A DNA stretch of 64,000 bases from Allium sativum (taxonomy: Eukaryota; Streptophyta; Magnoliopsida; Asparagales; Amaryllidaceae). The position numbers were made by a program, and so were the translations under genes. The stretch spans positions 774,994,552-775,058,551 of the forward strand of contig CM060918.1 of the NCBI GenBank assembly GCA_030737875.1. The letters are read 5' to 3'. How positions within the stretch are numbered: position 1 is the first letter of the stretch; each line of letters opens with the position of its first letter. Below, one piece after another: positions 1-11,761 of the stretch. Below the pieces are notes generated by a model. That model saw nothing but the letters and a program-made list of their open reading frames with translations. It searched no databases and was not told where the DNA came from.

Positions 1-693
1 CTTGCCTGGAAATCCATTCTCCAATAAGAGCCTGCGGTTTTGATTGTATACAATTTATGTAGAGCTTGAGATGCAAGCGTTCTATTAGATTATTATTTAT
101 TTATGGTTTGATAGACACTATTATAATATCAAAATAGATATTGATTTCAAAAATATTTTGGGCTATAGTAAGGTAAAAACCGTCTATGTTTATGTGTGGG
201 CTGGTCTTACTATTATATTTTTTTTCAAAAAGATTTTTTCAAAGTTAAACAAGTGTTTGTGTTGTGAATTTATCACTGAAAGTATTGCACACTGATCCGG
301 GTGAATTTTGCTTTGCTTCAAATGTGCTCGGATCAGACCGAGTATATTTCCAGGTTAGGTTTCGCTTGGAGTCCAGGAGCTAGAAGCAGGAGGCTTCACC
401 TTTAGTTATATAAAGTGTATTTCCGCTGTGACAGATATATGTTGCACTCTGATGACTGGTATGTATATACAGTTTTCTTTTTGTTAAGAGACTTGATATA
501 TTATATGTTATTTGTTCCGCTGTGAGATTCCGATGATGTGTTGTTCTTCTTTTTCTTCTATTCTAGTATTTCTTTCTTTCTCTCTCACTCTCTAATTTCT
601 TTCTAATAACTTTCTGGATGTTCGGTACTCGAGTTTGGACATGGGATGTGATTGTGTCAAAAATTCGAGCGTCGAATTTTCCGGGCAGTTACA
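1..693 (+). repeat. Right end of an LTR (D-related family), truncated by the window edge
   Basis: The segment ends in GGGCAGTTACA at 693. Its reverse complement begins TGTAACTGCCCGG, matching the terminal pattern of the other LTRs here (TGTAAC plus a C-rich run). Its reverse complement resembles 1799..2130 and about 58190..58646 along much of its length, for example in the 'tcacagcggaa' block and the 'ctcggtctga' block. No primer binding site follows 693, so this is a 3' LTR or a solo LTR. The rest lies left of the window. No coding sequence is seen. Confidence 0.6.
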
Positions 694-1793
694 ATTTGCC
701 TCTCTAGAAAAATTATTCAAATCATTCAATCTGTAGGTGGACCGACTGTTCACATGGCAAAAGCACTAAAATGACATAATGGCACAAGATATGTAAACAT
801 GCATGAAATTGTAACTTGCTCGTGAGGGACCAAATAAAAGAAAGCCAATAAAATTTGTCTATGAATTAAAATCAAGATCAAATGGAAAATTTGAGATTTA
901 AAATGGATAGCTATTTTCAATAGCTTTGTGATTGTTCTAGCCAAAAGCAACCACTTAACAAAATACCAAACATTGTTAAACTTAGGGCTCATTTAGACAT
1001 TCAAAGCAAAAGTGCTTATGCTAATAGGAAAAATACTTCTACTTTTCTAAAATCAAAAATTAAAATGCCAGTTTGATGCAATATTGAATTATTGACTTAT
1101 AAGTCAAAAGGAAAAAACCATCAATATGCATAAAAGTATATTTTTTAAAATAGTTTTTTGGCTTTTACATAGGAATTGTAAAACATTTTAAATGATTGAA
1201 AGTACATATTAGAACGATTAATTAAAAATCATAAACGATTAATATCCCAAAATATAAGTCAGGAAATATATTAAAAAAAGAATCAAAATACAACATAAAT
1301 ATTTGCTTATTGTTCACAGACATCATACAAAGCAACGCTAAAGTTCATTTTAAATTAAAAAATCAAACAATAAACCATAAAACAAATGCAATTTAATCTT
1401 AATATAAATTTCAAGCATAATAACCATATTGAAAATGCGGTGTAGTTTCTAAAAATATAGTGAACCTAAAATGGCTTATAGTAAAATGTCGCCATGCTTA
1501 GAGGACTTGGTCACTTTCATTGTTGAAATATTTTCTTCTTTCCTGAATTGAATCCGCTTCAACTGAACTTTGATTAGAGTCAATATTTTTCTTCTTTATT
1601 CTTGCGCTTGTAACAATTAACAAAGAATAGTTTCAACATCTAATTTTGATGAACTTGACATCCTAAATAAAAGAAAACCATATTGTAATAGCCACAATTG
1701 GACTAGTCACTTTAATACTATAAAAACTATGTGCAAACTAGCTCTTAAAAGTGTAATATTTTAAATACCTCTTTAGAGATAATAAATTGTAAA
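694..1793. other. AT-rich intergenic DNA, no gene recognised
   Basis: This stretch lies between the LTR end at 693 and the D1 target-site duplication. It is AT-rich with frequent stops in every frame. I recognise no protein, RNA gene or complete transposon in it. It is the left part of the DNA into which D1 inserted; the right part resumes at 58080. Confidence 0.5.
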
Positions 1794-1798
1794 CATGT
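1794..1798. repeat. Target-site duplication of D1, left copy
   Basis: CATGT directly precedes the TGTAACGG terminus at 1799. The same five bases follow the GTTCGTTACA terminus that ends at 58074. A 5-bp duplication is the normal product of Ty3/Gypsy integration. Confidence 0.7.
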
Positions 1799-3890
1799 TG
1801 TAACGGCCCGCAAATCCGTACTATCTGAGTTGACCACATACATCACATGTCCAACCCAAATATCACAGAAATACGAATCATTTTTTTAGAAGAAAAAGGT
1901 AGAAGAAGAACAGAAACAACAACACATAATCTCACATCATAGCAGAACAAAATATAACATATCTTAACTTTTGAAATACAAAATTTTAGCTGTATAACGA
2001 TCATTTGTCAGAGTACAGCACTTACAACACAGCGGAATAAAATACAATATATCTAACACTGAAGCCTCCTGCCCCAAGCTCCTTTAGATAGATCTGTAAA
2101 ATCCAGAACTACTTGACTGCCCGTACAAATTTGGGCACCCAAGAGTTTAGGTAAAACAAAATAAAATAAACTATGGGTCAGTTATGGGACTGGTATGAGT
2201 AAACAATTTGAGAAAATAAACGATATCTCATAAGACCACGTCGTATAACACGGAATGGGTTTTTCCCTTGTGAGAATCCAAAACACTTGATTTAACTTTC
2301 CAAATCCTTTTGAAAGAAACGATAATCTTTCTATCAAAACTCTTTTGATATTATAATAATGTCTAAATCAAATAAATAACAATCTAGTGGACCGTTTGCA
2401 TCTCACGTTCCATATATATATATATATATATAATATACAATCAAAACCGCGAGCACTTATTAGGTAATGAATTTCCAAATATGACAAGGTATGGAACCAC
2501 CTTCCGATAGTGTATCTCTAGAGGAGAATACACTAGGTTCAACAAGAACATCTTGTATCCCGGCCACACATGACCGACCACTCATTTCGCTTGAGTGTAT
2601 TGAATGTATACCACCAACGGTTGGGATCAGCGACTGTTCTCCCAAATGGGACAGCATCGAATAGAATGAGAATGCAATGAATTTCTCTAGATAGGTAATA
2701 ATACACCCTAATTGGAAGCTACCCACTTAGCCGTGTTGCTTGCCCGATTTTTGTCATTTACTGGTTGTTGAGGCCTGAGGCTACAATTACTCACTTTTCA
2801 TTGATAACACAATCACTTTGAATGCCATATTGTTAGTTCCATTAACCACTAATTTATTTGCACAAATATAAATCTGGATATTAGGCTAAGAGAATAAATT
2901 CTCCACCACCATACATATATTTGTACATACCATTGTATATGATCATTGGAAATACTCTGTCAGACATTCGTCCATATACGTTCGTTTTGGAATTGAACGA
3001 AATCGAAGGCAAAATTTCCATTAATAGAAAAAGCCTTTGCACTCTAATTCGTCTCCGATTATCTTCATATAATCTTATTCGCAACACTACTGCCAACACG
3101 GAGTGGTTCTCGGATAATAATCCAACCGGTCTCTCCATATTTACAACGATATTGGCAAACACTTCGATAGTCGGTTATTTAACTATCGAAGAAAAACAAA
3201 CATTCATTCAAAACATCAAACATATCACTGGGCTTCTAATTAGTATTTCATTAATTAAAACACTTCTCCATTTCCTTATCCATATCGTTAACACAATATT
3301 TTCGATAATCATCTTGGCCTCTTACACTATTTGGAAAATATTGGCTTATATCGACTCCTTTTATTTTCTATACGTAGAAAATATCTTCTATTTATAATTG
3401 GAAAACATTCCAATTACTTATCTCTTTCACGCCCATTCATTTCTACACTCAGGAAATATTTATTTATTATATTCCAAAATTCCACTTCCTTAGGTTAAAA
3501 CGAATATTGTATAAAACATTATTACAAAAACCTAAAATATTTCATTCAACTAAATTTCTATAAACATCGCTCTTCAAGAATCAATCTTGTTATTTATCGG
3601 TTAATAATGAAATCAATCAAGTTGGGGTATAACTACCTCTCAGACCTTGACTGAAGACATCATTAACTTCAAAACAGACGAGACAACTTACCTCGAATAA
3701 ACAACACCATAAAAACCAATTATTCATTTTAAAAACATGTATGTGGTTCTCTTTCTATTTTTAACAAATATAATTTATAGCTTTTTGTTTACAATATTCT
3801 ATTTTTAATTTCGTTTCTTTATCGAATTCTGCACATATCGATACATCGATTTCTAACTATTAGTTTTTCTTAAAAATATCTTAACTCCAT
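1799..3890 (-). repeat. D1 segment left of the C1 insertion
   Basis: This is LTR-like sequence with C-family module order. The block at about 2120-2200 matches C1 near 47360-47440, 2440 matches 47765, 2885 matches 48345 and 2980 matches 48445. A 10-bp-arm hairpin (CTTCGATAGT/ACTATCGAAG) sits at 3162..3191. A 158-codon open frame at 2921..3397 lies inside this diverged LTR and has no recognisable domain. Confidence 0.55.
3886..3890. repeat. Target-site duplication of C1, left copy (TCCAT)
   Basis: TCCAT precedes the C1 terminus TATAATGACCC at 3891. The right flank at 53690..53694 reads TCCTT, a 4-of-5 match that fits an old duplication with one later substitution. Confidence 0.5.
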
Positions 3891-3896
3891 TATAAT

Positions 3897-3901
3897 GACC
3901 C
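3897..3901. repeat. Target-site duplication of A, left copy (GACCC)
   Basis: GACCC immediately precedes the TG of the LTR at 3902 and recurs at 14714..14718 after the TTATTACA end at 14713. The C1 5' LTR shows the unoccupied site at 47042 (TATAACGATCCGAAC). Confidence 0.9.
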
Positions 3902-5618
3902 TGTAACACCCCACCTCCGCCAGTGCCACTCTTGCAAGGACACTGACTTTGGAGGGGCGTTTAAATCAGGTAATCATGCATGCAGATATCACAAGACAGA
4001 ACATATAAGTAAAAATAGAGTAGGTATAGCAGCGGATAAAAGCTAGCATATCAAATCCATAGGTTAAGTTACAACACAGTACTTAATTATTTTCCATAAC
4101 CAAAGTCTAGAAACATAAAACTTGTAACTGAAAAGGAAAACATGAAGTAGCTATCCCCAAGTAGAAAACCATAGCAAGCTCAAGTCCGAAGCGTACATGA
4201 GCTATCCAAGAAAAGCAGCTAAGATCCAAGCTAAGTGTTGGTATTCCCGCCCTGTAAACCTGGGGGGGGGGGGGAAACGAAAGAAAAGAGGCGAAAGAAA
4301 ACGGGTCAGTCAAAAGACTGGTAAGTCCTATCTACAATTGTACAACAACTAATAAAGTTAACAGTATATATATAAACAAGGATGAGTCATAGGATAATAA
4401 CTGGCAAGGTAAGAAGTCAACAAGATAGATCAAATGTGGTACCGCATAAACAAGATTGAGCTTTGCACCAAGTGTACTAGTATCACAAGTCGTGTCAAGT
4501 GTAAACAAGAGGTGATCCCCAGGCCCAAGTTTGGCCCACCATCATGAATGACCTAAATCAAGGCCCAACTAGCACGGTCTAGTCGATCGGCTCCCTACAG
4601 CCTAACTCGTCAAGTGTCAGTGTCATACGGCCCAACTACGAAGTGTAGCTAAACCGTGCTAGGTCCACCCTAGGGTGTATCAAGTCCTAGGGTGTCAACC
4701 CCTGACACAAACCAAGCACGCACAGTTTAAACCTACTGGTGCCCGTGCCTGCTTTTTCAACTCCGGACCATGTGCACGATCATGGCCCGCCTGAACCTAC
4801 ACCGGCGCACCTACACAGCCGTCGTTTTAGTCGCTTACATGTCATCCCAGTAATCGTGCCCCACCCTAGCCTAGTCCCTAGGGTATCATGATACATCCAA
4901 GAGGGTTACTGGTGCAAAGGACCATGTAACTAGGGTTTCCTTAATGGGTTAAACGTGGTTAACCCAACTCATCTAAGTACCAAGTTGGTTAAGTGTACCC
5001 AAGGTTCATGACTTAACCCTACCAACCCATCGTGTTTAATTGGTTAAGTATTCAAGCGGTCCATGACTTAACCCTACCATGTGGCATTAATTAATTTAAT
5101 GCACCCAACCTCTCACATTAGACCTTGTTGTGGTTACTAGTTAGGTCGGGCGGGTCCGGGTAGGTTTACACCACAACTTAGTCTAACCTCGGGTCTTACG
5201 TGCGACATGACCAACTACTCACGTTGGGTCCTATTGCTTGTAGCCACTAGTTAAGCCGGTCGGTTCCGGGTAGGTTTATGCTACAAGCTCAACTCAACCT
5301 CGAGTTGGCCATTCTCATGTTTTCTATGTGTCATGTCCATCACATTACAAGTTTTCAAGCAATTGGGTAGACCTAACTTAATAGGTAAATTCCCAATGGG
5401 TAGACCTAACTTAATAGGTAAATTCCCAAGCTTATGTTTTTATGTCTTTTAAGTTTACCCAGTCCCAAACGCAATCCAATCGCTTACATATCGCAATAGC
5501 GCATAAAGGATAGAAAGAAGGAACTTGGCATAATCATGACATAGAGGGGTTGGAGCCACAAGTTAAACATGGTGGCATGAGACAAAGATGTGATCATAAA
5601 CTTGCATATCATGTTATC

Positions 5619-5773
5619 AACTTGCAAAATATTCATAAGCATGCATAACATCATTCTAACTTGCATAGTGTTCATATGCATGCATAACATGGTTCAACTT
5701 GCATAAGGTTCATATGCATGCATAACATGGTTTCAACTTACATAAGGTTCATATGCATGCATAACATCAAACT
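5619..5773 (-). repeat. Tandem 38-bp repeat with CATGCA (RY-like) motifs, four units
   Basis: Units start near 5619, 5658, 5696 and 5735, each reading roughly AACTTGCAT..GGTTCATATGCATGCATAACAT. Every unit contains GCATGCAT, which includes the CATGCA core bound by plant B3-domain factors. The same array is at 13478..13632 in the 5' LTR. It lies downstream of the presumed transcription start. Confidence 0.75.
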
Positions 5774-5886
5774 TGGCAAATAAGTGGAACATGGCCATAG
5801 ATAGCATGAGATAAGGGCTAGTAACATGCATATAACATTATATGCATGTTAATGCAAGGGTTATGAGAGTTTCAAAGTTGCATTAT

Positions 5887-5920
5887 GATGCCAATAGAGA
5901 AACAAGACTCCTCCTTTATG
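5887..5920. other. Filler DNA at a deletion in A's 3' LTR
   Basis: The 5' LTR has 282 bp (13746..14027) that are missing here. In their place are 34 bp that repeat sequence lying just to the right: GATGCCAATAGAGAAACAAG and ACTCCTCCTTTAT each occur again at 5921..5955. This looks like a break repaired by copying nearby template. Confidence 0.75.
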
Positions 5921-6126
5921 ACTCCTCCTTTATGATGCCAATAGAGAAACAAGACTTTAATGCAAGCTAAAGAGGATCATACAAGCCTAAATATACTTGT
6001 ATGCATGGGAATCTCTTGAAAATTGATTTAGGAATTTATGAAGAGAGTGGAGGCCATGAGAGGATTGATTTTGCCATAGTTTAGTTATAGGATAGATTAA
6101 TGAGGATTTAGGGTAGGTTAGGGTCT

Positions 6127-6134
6127 TATTTATA
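6127..6134 (-). promoter_or_regulatory. TATA box copy in the 3' LTR of A
   Basis: Minus strand TATAAATA. It is the copy of the 5' LTR box at 14234..14241. Confidence 0.5.
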
Positions 6135-6348
6135 GATTAGGCTAGTGATTTAGACCATAGGATTAAACCCTAGTTCTCATTTCAGCCCTCCAAATCGAAT
6201 CTGGCCCTCTAGCTCAACACATTCTCAAGATGGTGCACCAGGCAGGACTGGGCGTCTGAGCCAAGCCGACAGCCAAGTCGACAGGGCTGTCGACCTGGTT
6301 AGACCCAGTCGACTCCCAAGTCGACAGGGCTGTCGACTTAGGTACTGT

Positions 6349-6366
6349 GGCGGGAATTTTCCCGCC
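6349..6366. promoter_or_regulatory. Palindromic E2F-like site in A's 3' LTR
   Basis: GGCGGGAATTTTCCCGCC has 8-bp arms around TT. Each half contains TTCCCGCC, which matches the plant E2F/DP consensus (WTTSSCSS). It is the copy of 14444..14461. Confidence 0.5.
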
Positions 6367-6618
6367 TTGGCCCAACTGGCCCAATTTCCAAGCTTAGATT
6401 TGAATTTGAAAATCTGTTTTTATTTAGAAATTTTCTGAAAACTTTGTTGGGCCTTAATCGGGTCATACGGACTCCGATTTTCGAAAACTCGGACTCTATT
6501 TCGCATGTTTTTCCGAGACGAACGCAATGGCATAGCCCGTTTCCCTTGATTCAGATTTTATTATTCAATTCTGCCTTGTTTTGTGTTATATCCTGTTATT
6601 AAAATACGAGTTATTACA

Positions 6619-6631
6619 TTCTCCCCTCCTT
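6619..6631 (-). other. Polypurine tract of element A
   Basis: The minus strand reads AAGGAGGGGAGAA directly against the 3' LTR (TGTAATAAC). This is the expected plus-strand DNA primer of a Ty3/Gypsy element. It is preceded by the GGGGACGAAATCC motif typical of this region in Del/Tekay-type elements. Confidence 0.9.
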
Positions 6632-7138
6632 AAAGGATTTCGTCCCCGAAATCTCTAAGTTAGGAAGTATGTGTCCTACCATCCATCATCCATCTACTCA
6701 CCACATCATCCACGAGTAACCATTGTCCTTAACAATTTCTAAATGCTGTATGATCATATGCAAAGGTGTGTGTATATGTACTTATCTAATGCGAAAATCA
6801 GGCGGTTACTGATTCAGTACACCTCCTTAATGCAAAGTATGCTAGTGAAACGCGTCCATATGTATGCAAATTCCTAGCCTAATTTTATAATTTCTACATG
6901 AGTGCACATAACATTCATCCATATGCAACATCCATGAGATAGCACAACAAGTTTCAGCCATGAATAAGTATAAGCACTCATGCATATGCAATATGAAGGT
7001 GTGTTAGCCGATCTTAGTGCCTAATGTGTATCATGCATCCACGAGTATCCACTTGCAAACACTTGCAACCACTTGCAACCATCAAGCATAACATGTTTCA
7101 AATACATGTTTCATCCAAGGGGTTTCTACCTAAGGTTC
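6632..7138 (-). other. 3' untranslated region of element A
   Basis: About 500 bp lie between the gag-pol stop (7139..7141) and the polypurine tract. Several 'cacttgcaac' repeats are visible near 7030..7085. No coding region is seen. Confidence 0.7.
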
Positions 7139-9037
7139 TCATGACGAAGTTACGAGATAAACAGGATATACATGGATAGCAAAAGAAAGATATGCCAAAG
7201 AGGGAAAAGAGGTCGAGAATGTACCCTCAAAAAGGAATGGATAAAGCCTAAACATCTTCTCCTCTGTCTCCCAAGTTGCATCCTCTTCGGCTTCACTCCA
7301 CTGAACTTTCACCAATTTGACCTCTCGATTCCTTAGCTTTCTGATCTCCGTTCCCAAGATACGAATCAGAGCTCTCCTCAAGGTTGCCTCTTTCTCTACT
7401 TCCACGTCTTCAAGAATGCTAGGTTCAACCACCTCAGCGGACTCATGTAGGCACTTTCGGAGATGTGAGACATGAAAGACATTATGCACTCCGGACAGCT
7501 TCTCGGGCAATTGCACTTTATAAGCCATCTTCCCAATTCTCTCTATGATAGGGAAGGGTCCTACGAATCTGGGTGCCAGCTTCCCAATTGCTCCGAAGCG
7601 AACCACATTACGCAAAGGAGAAACCTTCACGAAAACCATGTCTCCAACTTCGAACTCCAAATCTGTCCTTCGCTTATCAGCATAGGATTTCTGTCTATCT
7701 TGGGCCGCTTTCATCCGTCTTCTCACCAATTCGACTTTCTCAGATGTGTCTCGTATCATATCGGGCCAGAGTACAAGCTTATCTGTTGTCTCCCACCAAC
7801 AAGATGGTGACCTACACGGCCTCCCATATAAAGCTTCAAATGGTGCCATCCCTATGCTAGCTTGATAGCTATTGTTGTAAGCAAACTCCACAAGAGGAAG
7901 GTGGTCTTCCCAAGTACCACCAAAATCAAGAACACAAAGCCTCAGAAGGTCTTCTAGCACTCTATTCACCCTTTCGGTTTGGCCATCCGCCTGGGGGTGA
8001 TAGGCTGTACTCAGATTCAATTGCGTACCCATTGCTTCCTGCAAACTATTCCAGAATTGGCTAGTGAAGATTGGGTCACGATCACTGACTATGCTAGAAG
8101 GAACCCCATGCAATCTCACTATTTCTCGAAGGTAAACAGATGCCAGCCATGATGCAGTCCTTTTGCTTTTTACTGGGATAAAGTGAGCACTCTTCGTAAG
8201 TCGATCAACGATGATCCATATGCTCGAATTCCCTTTTCTTGATCTAGGCAATCCATCCACAAAGTCCATAGAGATGCTCTCCCACTTCCATTGCGGGACC
8301 TCCAATGGATGTAATAGCCCACCTGGTTTCTTCGACTCAGCTTTCACTTGTTGGCACACCATGCACTTTGAAACATAGTCTGCCACATCCTTCTTCATTC
8401 CAGGCCAAAAGAAAATGCGCTTTATATCCCTATACATCTTATCTCCGCCAGGATGTATAGTCATCTTTGAGTGATGTGCTTCTTCGAGAAATTTATGCAC
8501 CAAGTCTCCCACTTGTGGCACGCAGAGTCTTCCATCACGCCTTAGCCAACCCTTGTCATCAATAGTATATCTAGCAAGGTGACTAGACGTCTCACCACGA
8601 ATCAACCTATCCATGATCTCCACTATTTGTGGGTCTTCCTTCTGCGAAGTCCCTACTTGATCCAGAAGTGTGGGTCTAAGCTCGAGAGATGCTAACGATC
8701 CTGTCATCGACTCAACTGCTGTCGTGAAATCAAAGGTTGCCAGGAACTCTAGGCTCTTCATCTCAACAAACAAGGGACTCAAAGCCAACCTTTTTCTGCT
8801 TAGTGCATCAGCCACAACATTACCCTTGCCAGGGGTATAAGCTATCTCGAAGTCATAAGATGCCAAGAATTCCCTCCACCTTTGTTGCCTAAGATTCAGA
8901 TCTTTCTGCGAGAAGAGATACTTGAGTGATTTGTGATCAGTGTACAACTCAAACCTTTCGCCTAAAAGATAGTGGCGCCAGGACTTGAGTGCAAAGACAA
9001 TCGCCGCTAACTCCAAGTCATGAGTGGGATAGTTCTT
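7139..9037 (-). pseudogene. RNase H - integrase - chromodomain part of A's gag-pol, cut off by an upstream TAG
   Basis: This is the same frame as the gag-PR-RT frame, resuming after the TAG at 9038..9040. Counting residues from 9016, the RNase H remainder ([19 protein letters not shown]) is at 2-35. The integrase zinc finger has H182, H188, C218 and C221. The catalytic triad is D251 (MDFVDGL), D312 (SDRDPIF) and E348 (QTERVN), with exactly 35 residues between D312 and E348. A GPF module is near 478-494. A C-terminal chromodomain-like motif is at about 549-595 ([21 protein letters not shown]), which in chromoviruses guides integration to heterochromatin. It ends with about 27 extra residues and TGA. 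No frameshift was seen. It needs stop suppression or another copy's Pol to be made. Confidence 0.9.
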
Positions 9038-11572
9038 CTAATGAACTTTAAGTTGCCTACCCCCATAACATATCACTCTTCCTACCTGCATTAGAACAGC
9101 GCCTAACCCTGTGCCACATGCATCGGTATACACGGTAAACATCTTACCGCCATCGGGTAATGCCAAAACTGGAGCTGTGGTAAGGGCCCTCTTGAGCCTT
9201 TGAAAAGCAAGCTCACACTCTGAGTCCCATGCAAAGACTAAGTTCTTCTTCGTCAATCTAGTGAGAGGGGCCGAAATCTTAGCGAAGTCTCTAATGAACT
9301 TCCTATAGTAGCCTGCCAGACCGAGAAAGCTTCGCACTTCGGTTGCATTCTTAGGAGTCTTCCAGTCTTGAACTGCAACCACTTTCGCGGGATCCACAGC
9401 TATACCCTGCTTAGAAACTATATGCCCAAGAAATCGGACTTCTTTTCTCCAAAAGTGGCATTTGGAGAACTTGGCTTTCAACTGATGGGCTCTAGGCGTA
9501 TCCATCACCTCCTTGAGGTGTCTAGCATGTTCTTCCTCGTCTTTTGAAAAGATCAGAATATCATCCACGAAGACAACAACAAACTTGTTAAGGAACTCCC
9601 TGAACACCCTACTCATCAAATCTACGAAGTAGGCGGGTGCATTAGTCAAGCCGAATGGCATGACAAGCCATTCAAAGAATCCGTCTGGAGTCCTAAATGC
9701 AGTCTTATCAATGCTGTCTTCGGCCACTCTAAGCTGATGAAATCCGGTGGCTAAATCAAGCTGAGAGAAAACAAAAGCACCAACAAGCTGGTCGAAGAGG
9801 TCATCTATCCTCGGTAATGGGTGCCTATTCTTCTTGGTCAGCTTGTTCAGCTCTCGATAATCAACACATAGACGAAGCGAGCCGTCCGCCTTAGTAGCGA
9901 ACACCACCGGAGCACCCCATTCGGAAATGCTTCGCCTAATAAAATTCTTCTCAAGAAGCTCCTTGATTTGCTTACTGAGCTCTCTCCTTTCCCGCGGGGC
10001 CATGTGCCTAACTGGTAAGGAGACTGGCTTAGCATTATCAACCAGATAAATGCGGAAATCTATCTCTTGCTTAGGGGGTAACCCCTTAACTTCTTCAAAA
10101 ACATCAGGGTATTCTCGAACCACCCTTACAGATTGCAGATCATCGATAGACGAGTCAAGAGATTCAAGATAACATAGCATGACGGGATCTAGCGGGTTGC
10201 AAGAAATCTCTAGGGTATTGCCAAGGCGAGTCATGAGTCTCACCACCCTATGCTCACAATCGAGAATGGCTCCATAGCGGGACAACCAATCCATGCCCAA
10301 GATCAATCCGTATCCCGTGAACCCGAGAACATAAGCATCACACGAGAATTCTACGGTCAAGATAGAAATCCTCAAATCCATACAGATCATAGACAAATGG
10401 GCTGAACCCCCAATCGGATTTGAAACACTAACGGGATCCTCAACAAGACTAGTACTTAGGTGCAAACTTCCAACAATATCAGAGGAAATAAAGGTATGTG
10501 ATGCGCCAGAATCAAACAAAGTGCGAACAGGAAAACCAGAAATATAAACAAGACTTTCCACAGAAATAGTACCTCGGTCCTGAACTGGAGCGGTGTTGAG
10601 AGCATGCACTTGCCCTCCAGATGAACCTGCGCGCTGAGTTTGTCCATGCCCCTGCTTCTTAGGGCAATCCTTGCTAAAATGTCCCGTCTCTCCACAATGA
10701 AAGCATCCACCCAATTTCATTTTCTTCTTCCTACAGTCCTTGGCTACATGCCCAACAATCCCACAGAAGTGGCACTTTCTTGTGTCCTTTGCCTTGTTCT
10801 TGTTGCCCTTGTTGTTCTTGTTGTTCTGATTACTCTGATTCCCTCCCCACTTGGAGTCTGTCTTCTTAGGCTGAGTTTCATTGGGCTTGACTTCCTTCTT
10901 CCCATTCTTATCCTCTCCCTGCAGCAATGCCATGTCTACCAGGCTCTCGAAAGTGGCCCCCATGGGTATGTGTGACATAGCTAGACCTTGTAATGGCTCA
11001 TTTAACCCTCGTGCAAAACGTAGAGCCTTCTTCTCGGGAGTATTGACCATGTCCAAACCGAATCGGGCAAGCTGGTTGAACTTATTCACATACTCTCTCA
11101 CTGTCATGTCTCCTTGCTTCAAAGCTATGAACTTCTCTAGTTGCAAATTTGCCTCTGCAGATGATAGACACTTAAGCCCAAACCTTGCCCTAAAGTCGGC
11201 CCAGGTTGTTACGGGCCTTGTAGCATTGGTGACCTCCCACCAATAAGAAGCTTCCTCCTTTAGTAGCCAAACCGCCAACAGAACCTTTCTGTGGTCCTCT
11301 ATATCAAAGATGGCAAAAAGATCTTCGGTCTCCTTCAACCAATTTCTTGCTTCCACGAAAGTCTCTGTCCCCATAAATTTTTTGCCACCCATGGCCTTGA
11401 AGTCCTTGCAAACCTTGGCGAAATCGGCTTGTGGTTGCTGAGGAGGAGGAGGAGGTGGAACCTCAGTGATAGTGGGAGTGGTTGCTGGACCTGGATTATT
11501 GGCCCTAGCTTCCAAGTACCTCCAGAACCATCCGGGAATGGTGACTCCCTCAGGAAGATTGAGATCGGCCAT
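9038..11572 (-). CDS. Gag - protease - reverse transcriptase of element A (844 aa, ends at a premature TAG)
   Basis: Gag occupies about residues 1-330, with the retrotransposon gag core at about 95-215 and two CCHC zinc knuckles at 267-280 and 290-303 that bind genomic RNA. The aspartic protease has its active-site LFDSGA at 352-357. Reverse transcriptase spans about 500-760, with the catalytic FVDD at 668-671. RNase H begins at [10 protein letters not shown] (815-824). The frame then stops at 844 (plus-strand CTA at 9038..9040) where the B homologue has a glutamate codon (GAG), so one G-to-T change explains the break. The start ATG lies 177 bp inside the primer site. Related elements encode everything in one frame, so this is a truncated polyprotein. 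All catalytic motifs I checked are present. Confidence 0.92.
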   Translation of the reverse strand: MADLNLPEGVTIPGWFWRYLEARANNPGPATTPTITEVPPPPPPQQPQADFAKVCKDFKAMGGKKFMGTETFVEARNWLKETEDLFAIFDIEDHRKVLLAVWLLKEEASYWWEVTNATRPVTTWADFRARFGLKCLSSAEANLQLEKFIALKQGDMTVREYVNKFNQLARFGLDMVNTPEKKALRFARGLNEPLQGLAMSHIPMGATFESLVDMALLQGEDKNGKKEVKPNETQPKKTDSKWGGNQSNQNNKNNKGNKNKAKDTRKCHFCGIVGHVAKDCRKKKMKLGGCFHCGETGHFSKDCPKKQGHGQTQRAGSSGGQVHALNTAPVQDRGTISVESLVYISGFPVRTLFDSGASHTFISSDIVGSLHLSTSLVEDPVSVSNPIGGSAHLSMICMDLRISILTVEFSCDAYVLGFTGYGLILGMDWLSRYGAILDCEHRVVRLMTRLGNTLEISCNPLDPVMLCYLESLDSSIDDLQSVRVVREYPDVFEEVKGLPPKQEIDFRIYLVDNAKPVSLPVRHMAPRERRELSKQIKELLEKNFIRRSISEWGAPVVFATKADGSLRLCVDYRELNKLTKKNRHPLPRIDDLFDQLVGAFVFSQLDLATGFHQLRVAEDSIDKTAFRTPDGFFEWLVMPFGLTNAPAYFVDLMSRVFREFLNKFVVVFVDDILIFSKDEEEHARHLKEVMDTPRAHQLKAKFSKCHFWRKEVRFLGHIVSKQGIAVDPAKVVAVQDWKTPKNATEVRSFLGLAGYYRKFIRDFAKISAPLTRLTKKNLVFAWDSECELAFQRLKRALTTAPVLALPDGGKMFTVYTDACGTGLGAVLMQVGRVICYGGRQLKVH

Positions 11573-11749
11573 GCTGAAAAAGGAAAAGATAGATTTAGAA
11601 CGAGGAAACGAAGGATAGTGCTTATGGCTCTTGGGGGATAGCCTTTCAAAATAAACTAGACTTTTCTTTGGAAAATACTTAATTGGTTTTGAAAATAGCT
11701 TTTAAAAGTAACTTTAAAACCCTTTTTGCTCCAATCTCGTAAACCTTAG

Positions 11750-11761
11750 GCTCTGATACCA
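11750..11761 (-). other. Primer binding site of element A (tRNA-iMet)
   Basis: The minus strand reads TGGTATCAGAGC, complementary to the 3' end of initiator tRNA-Met, two bases after the 5' LTR end (11764). It fixes the element's orientation as minus. Confidence 0.95.

Larger units (their letters stand above)
3902..6618 (-). repeat. 3' LTR of element A (2,717 bp)
   Basis: On the plus strand it runs from TGTAACACCCC (3902) to TTATTACA (6618), so the minus strand has the usual TG...CA ends. It contains a run of 13 G (4262..4274), four units of a 38-bp repeat (5619..5773), a TATA-like box (6127..6134) and an inverted repeat at 6349..6366. Relative to the 5' LTR it lacks 282 bp, replaced by 34 bp of filler at 5887..5920. 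Confidence 0.93.

Noticed and set aside
981..1130. MITE suggested by 'gggctcatttagacattc' and 'gacttataagtcaaa'
   Set aside because: I could not find a matching inverted end or a target-site duplication.
2921..3397. 158-codon plus-strand open frame
   Set aside because: It lies inside diverged LTR sequence homologous to C1 (about 48360-48700), where no such frame exists. It is rich in I, L, S and T as expected from AT-rich DNA and has no domain.
5484..5690. 68-codon frame in A's LTR (and 13343..13549)
   Set aside because: It is produced by the 38-bp repeat. It is identical in both LTRs because they are duplicates, with no sign of protein selection.
7472..7860. Open frames opposite element A's integrase (also 10640..11641 opposite gag)
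   Set aside because: They are antisense shadows of the gag-pol coding sequence.
11750..11761. tRNA gene fragments at the GCTCTGATACCA / TGGTATCAGAGC sites
   Set aside because: Only 12 bases match the tRNA 3' end and each lies 2-3 bases from an LTR, so these are primer binding sites.
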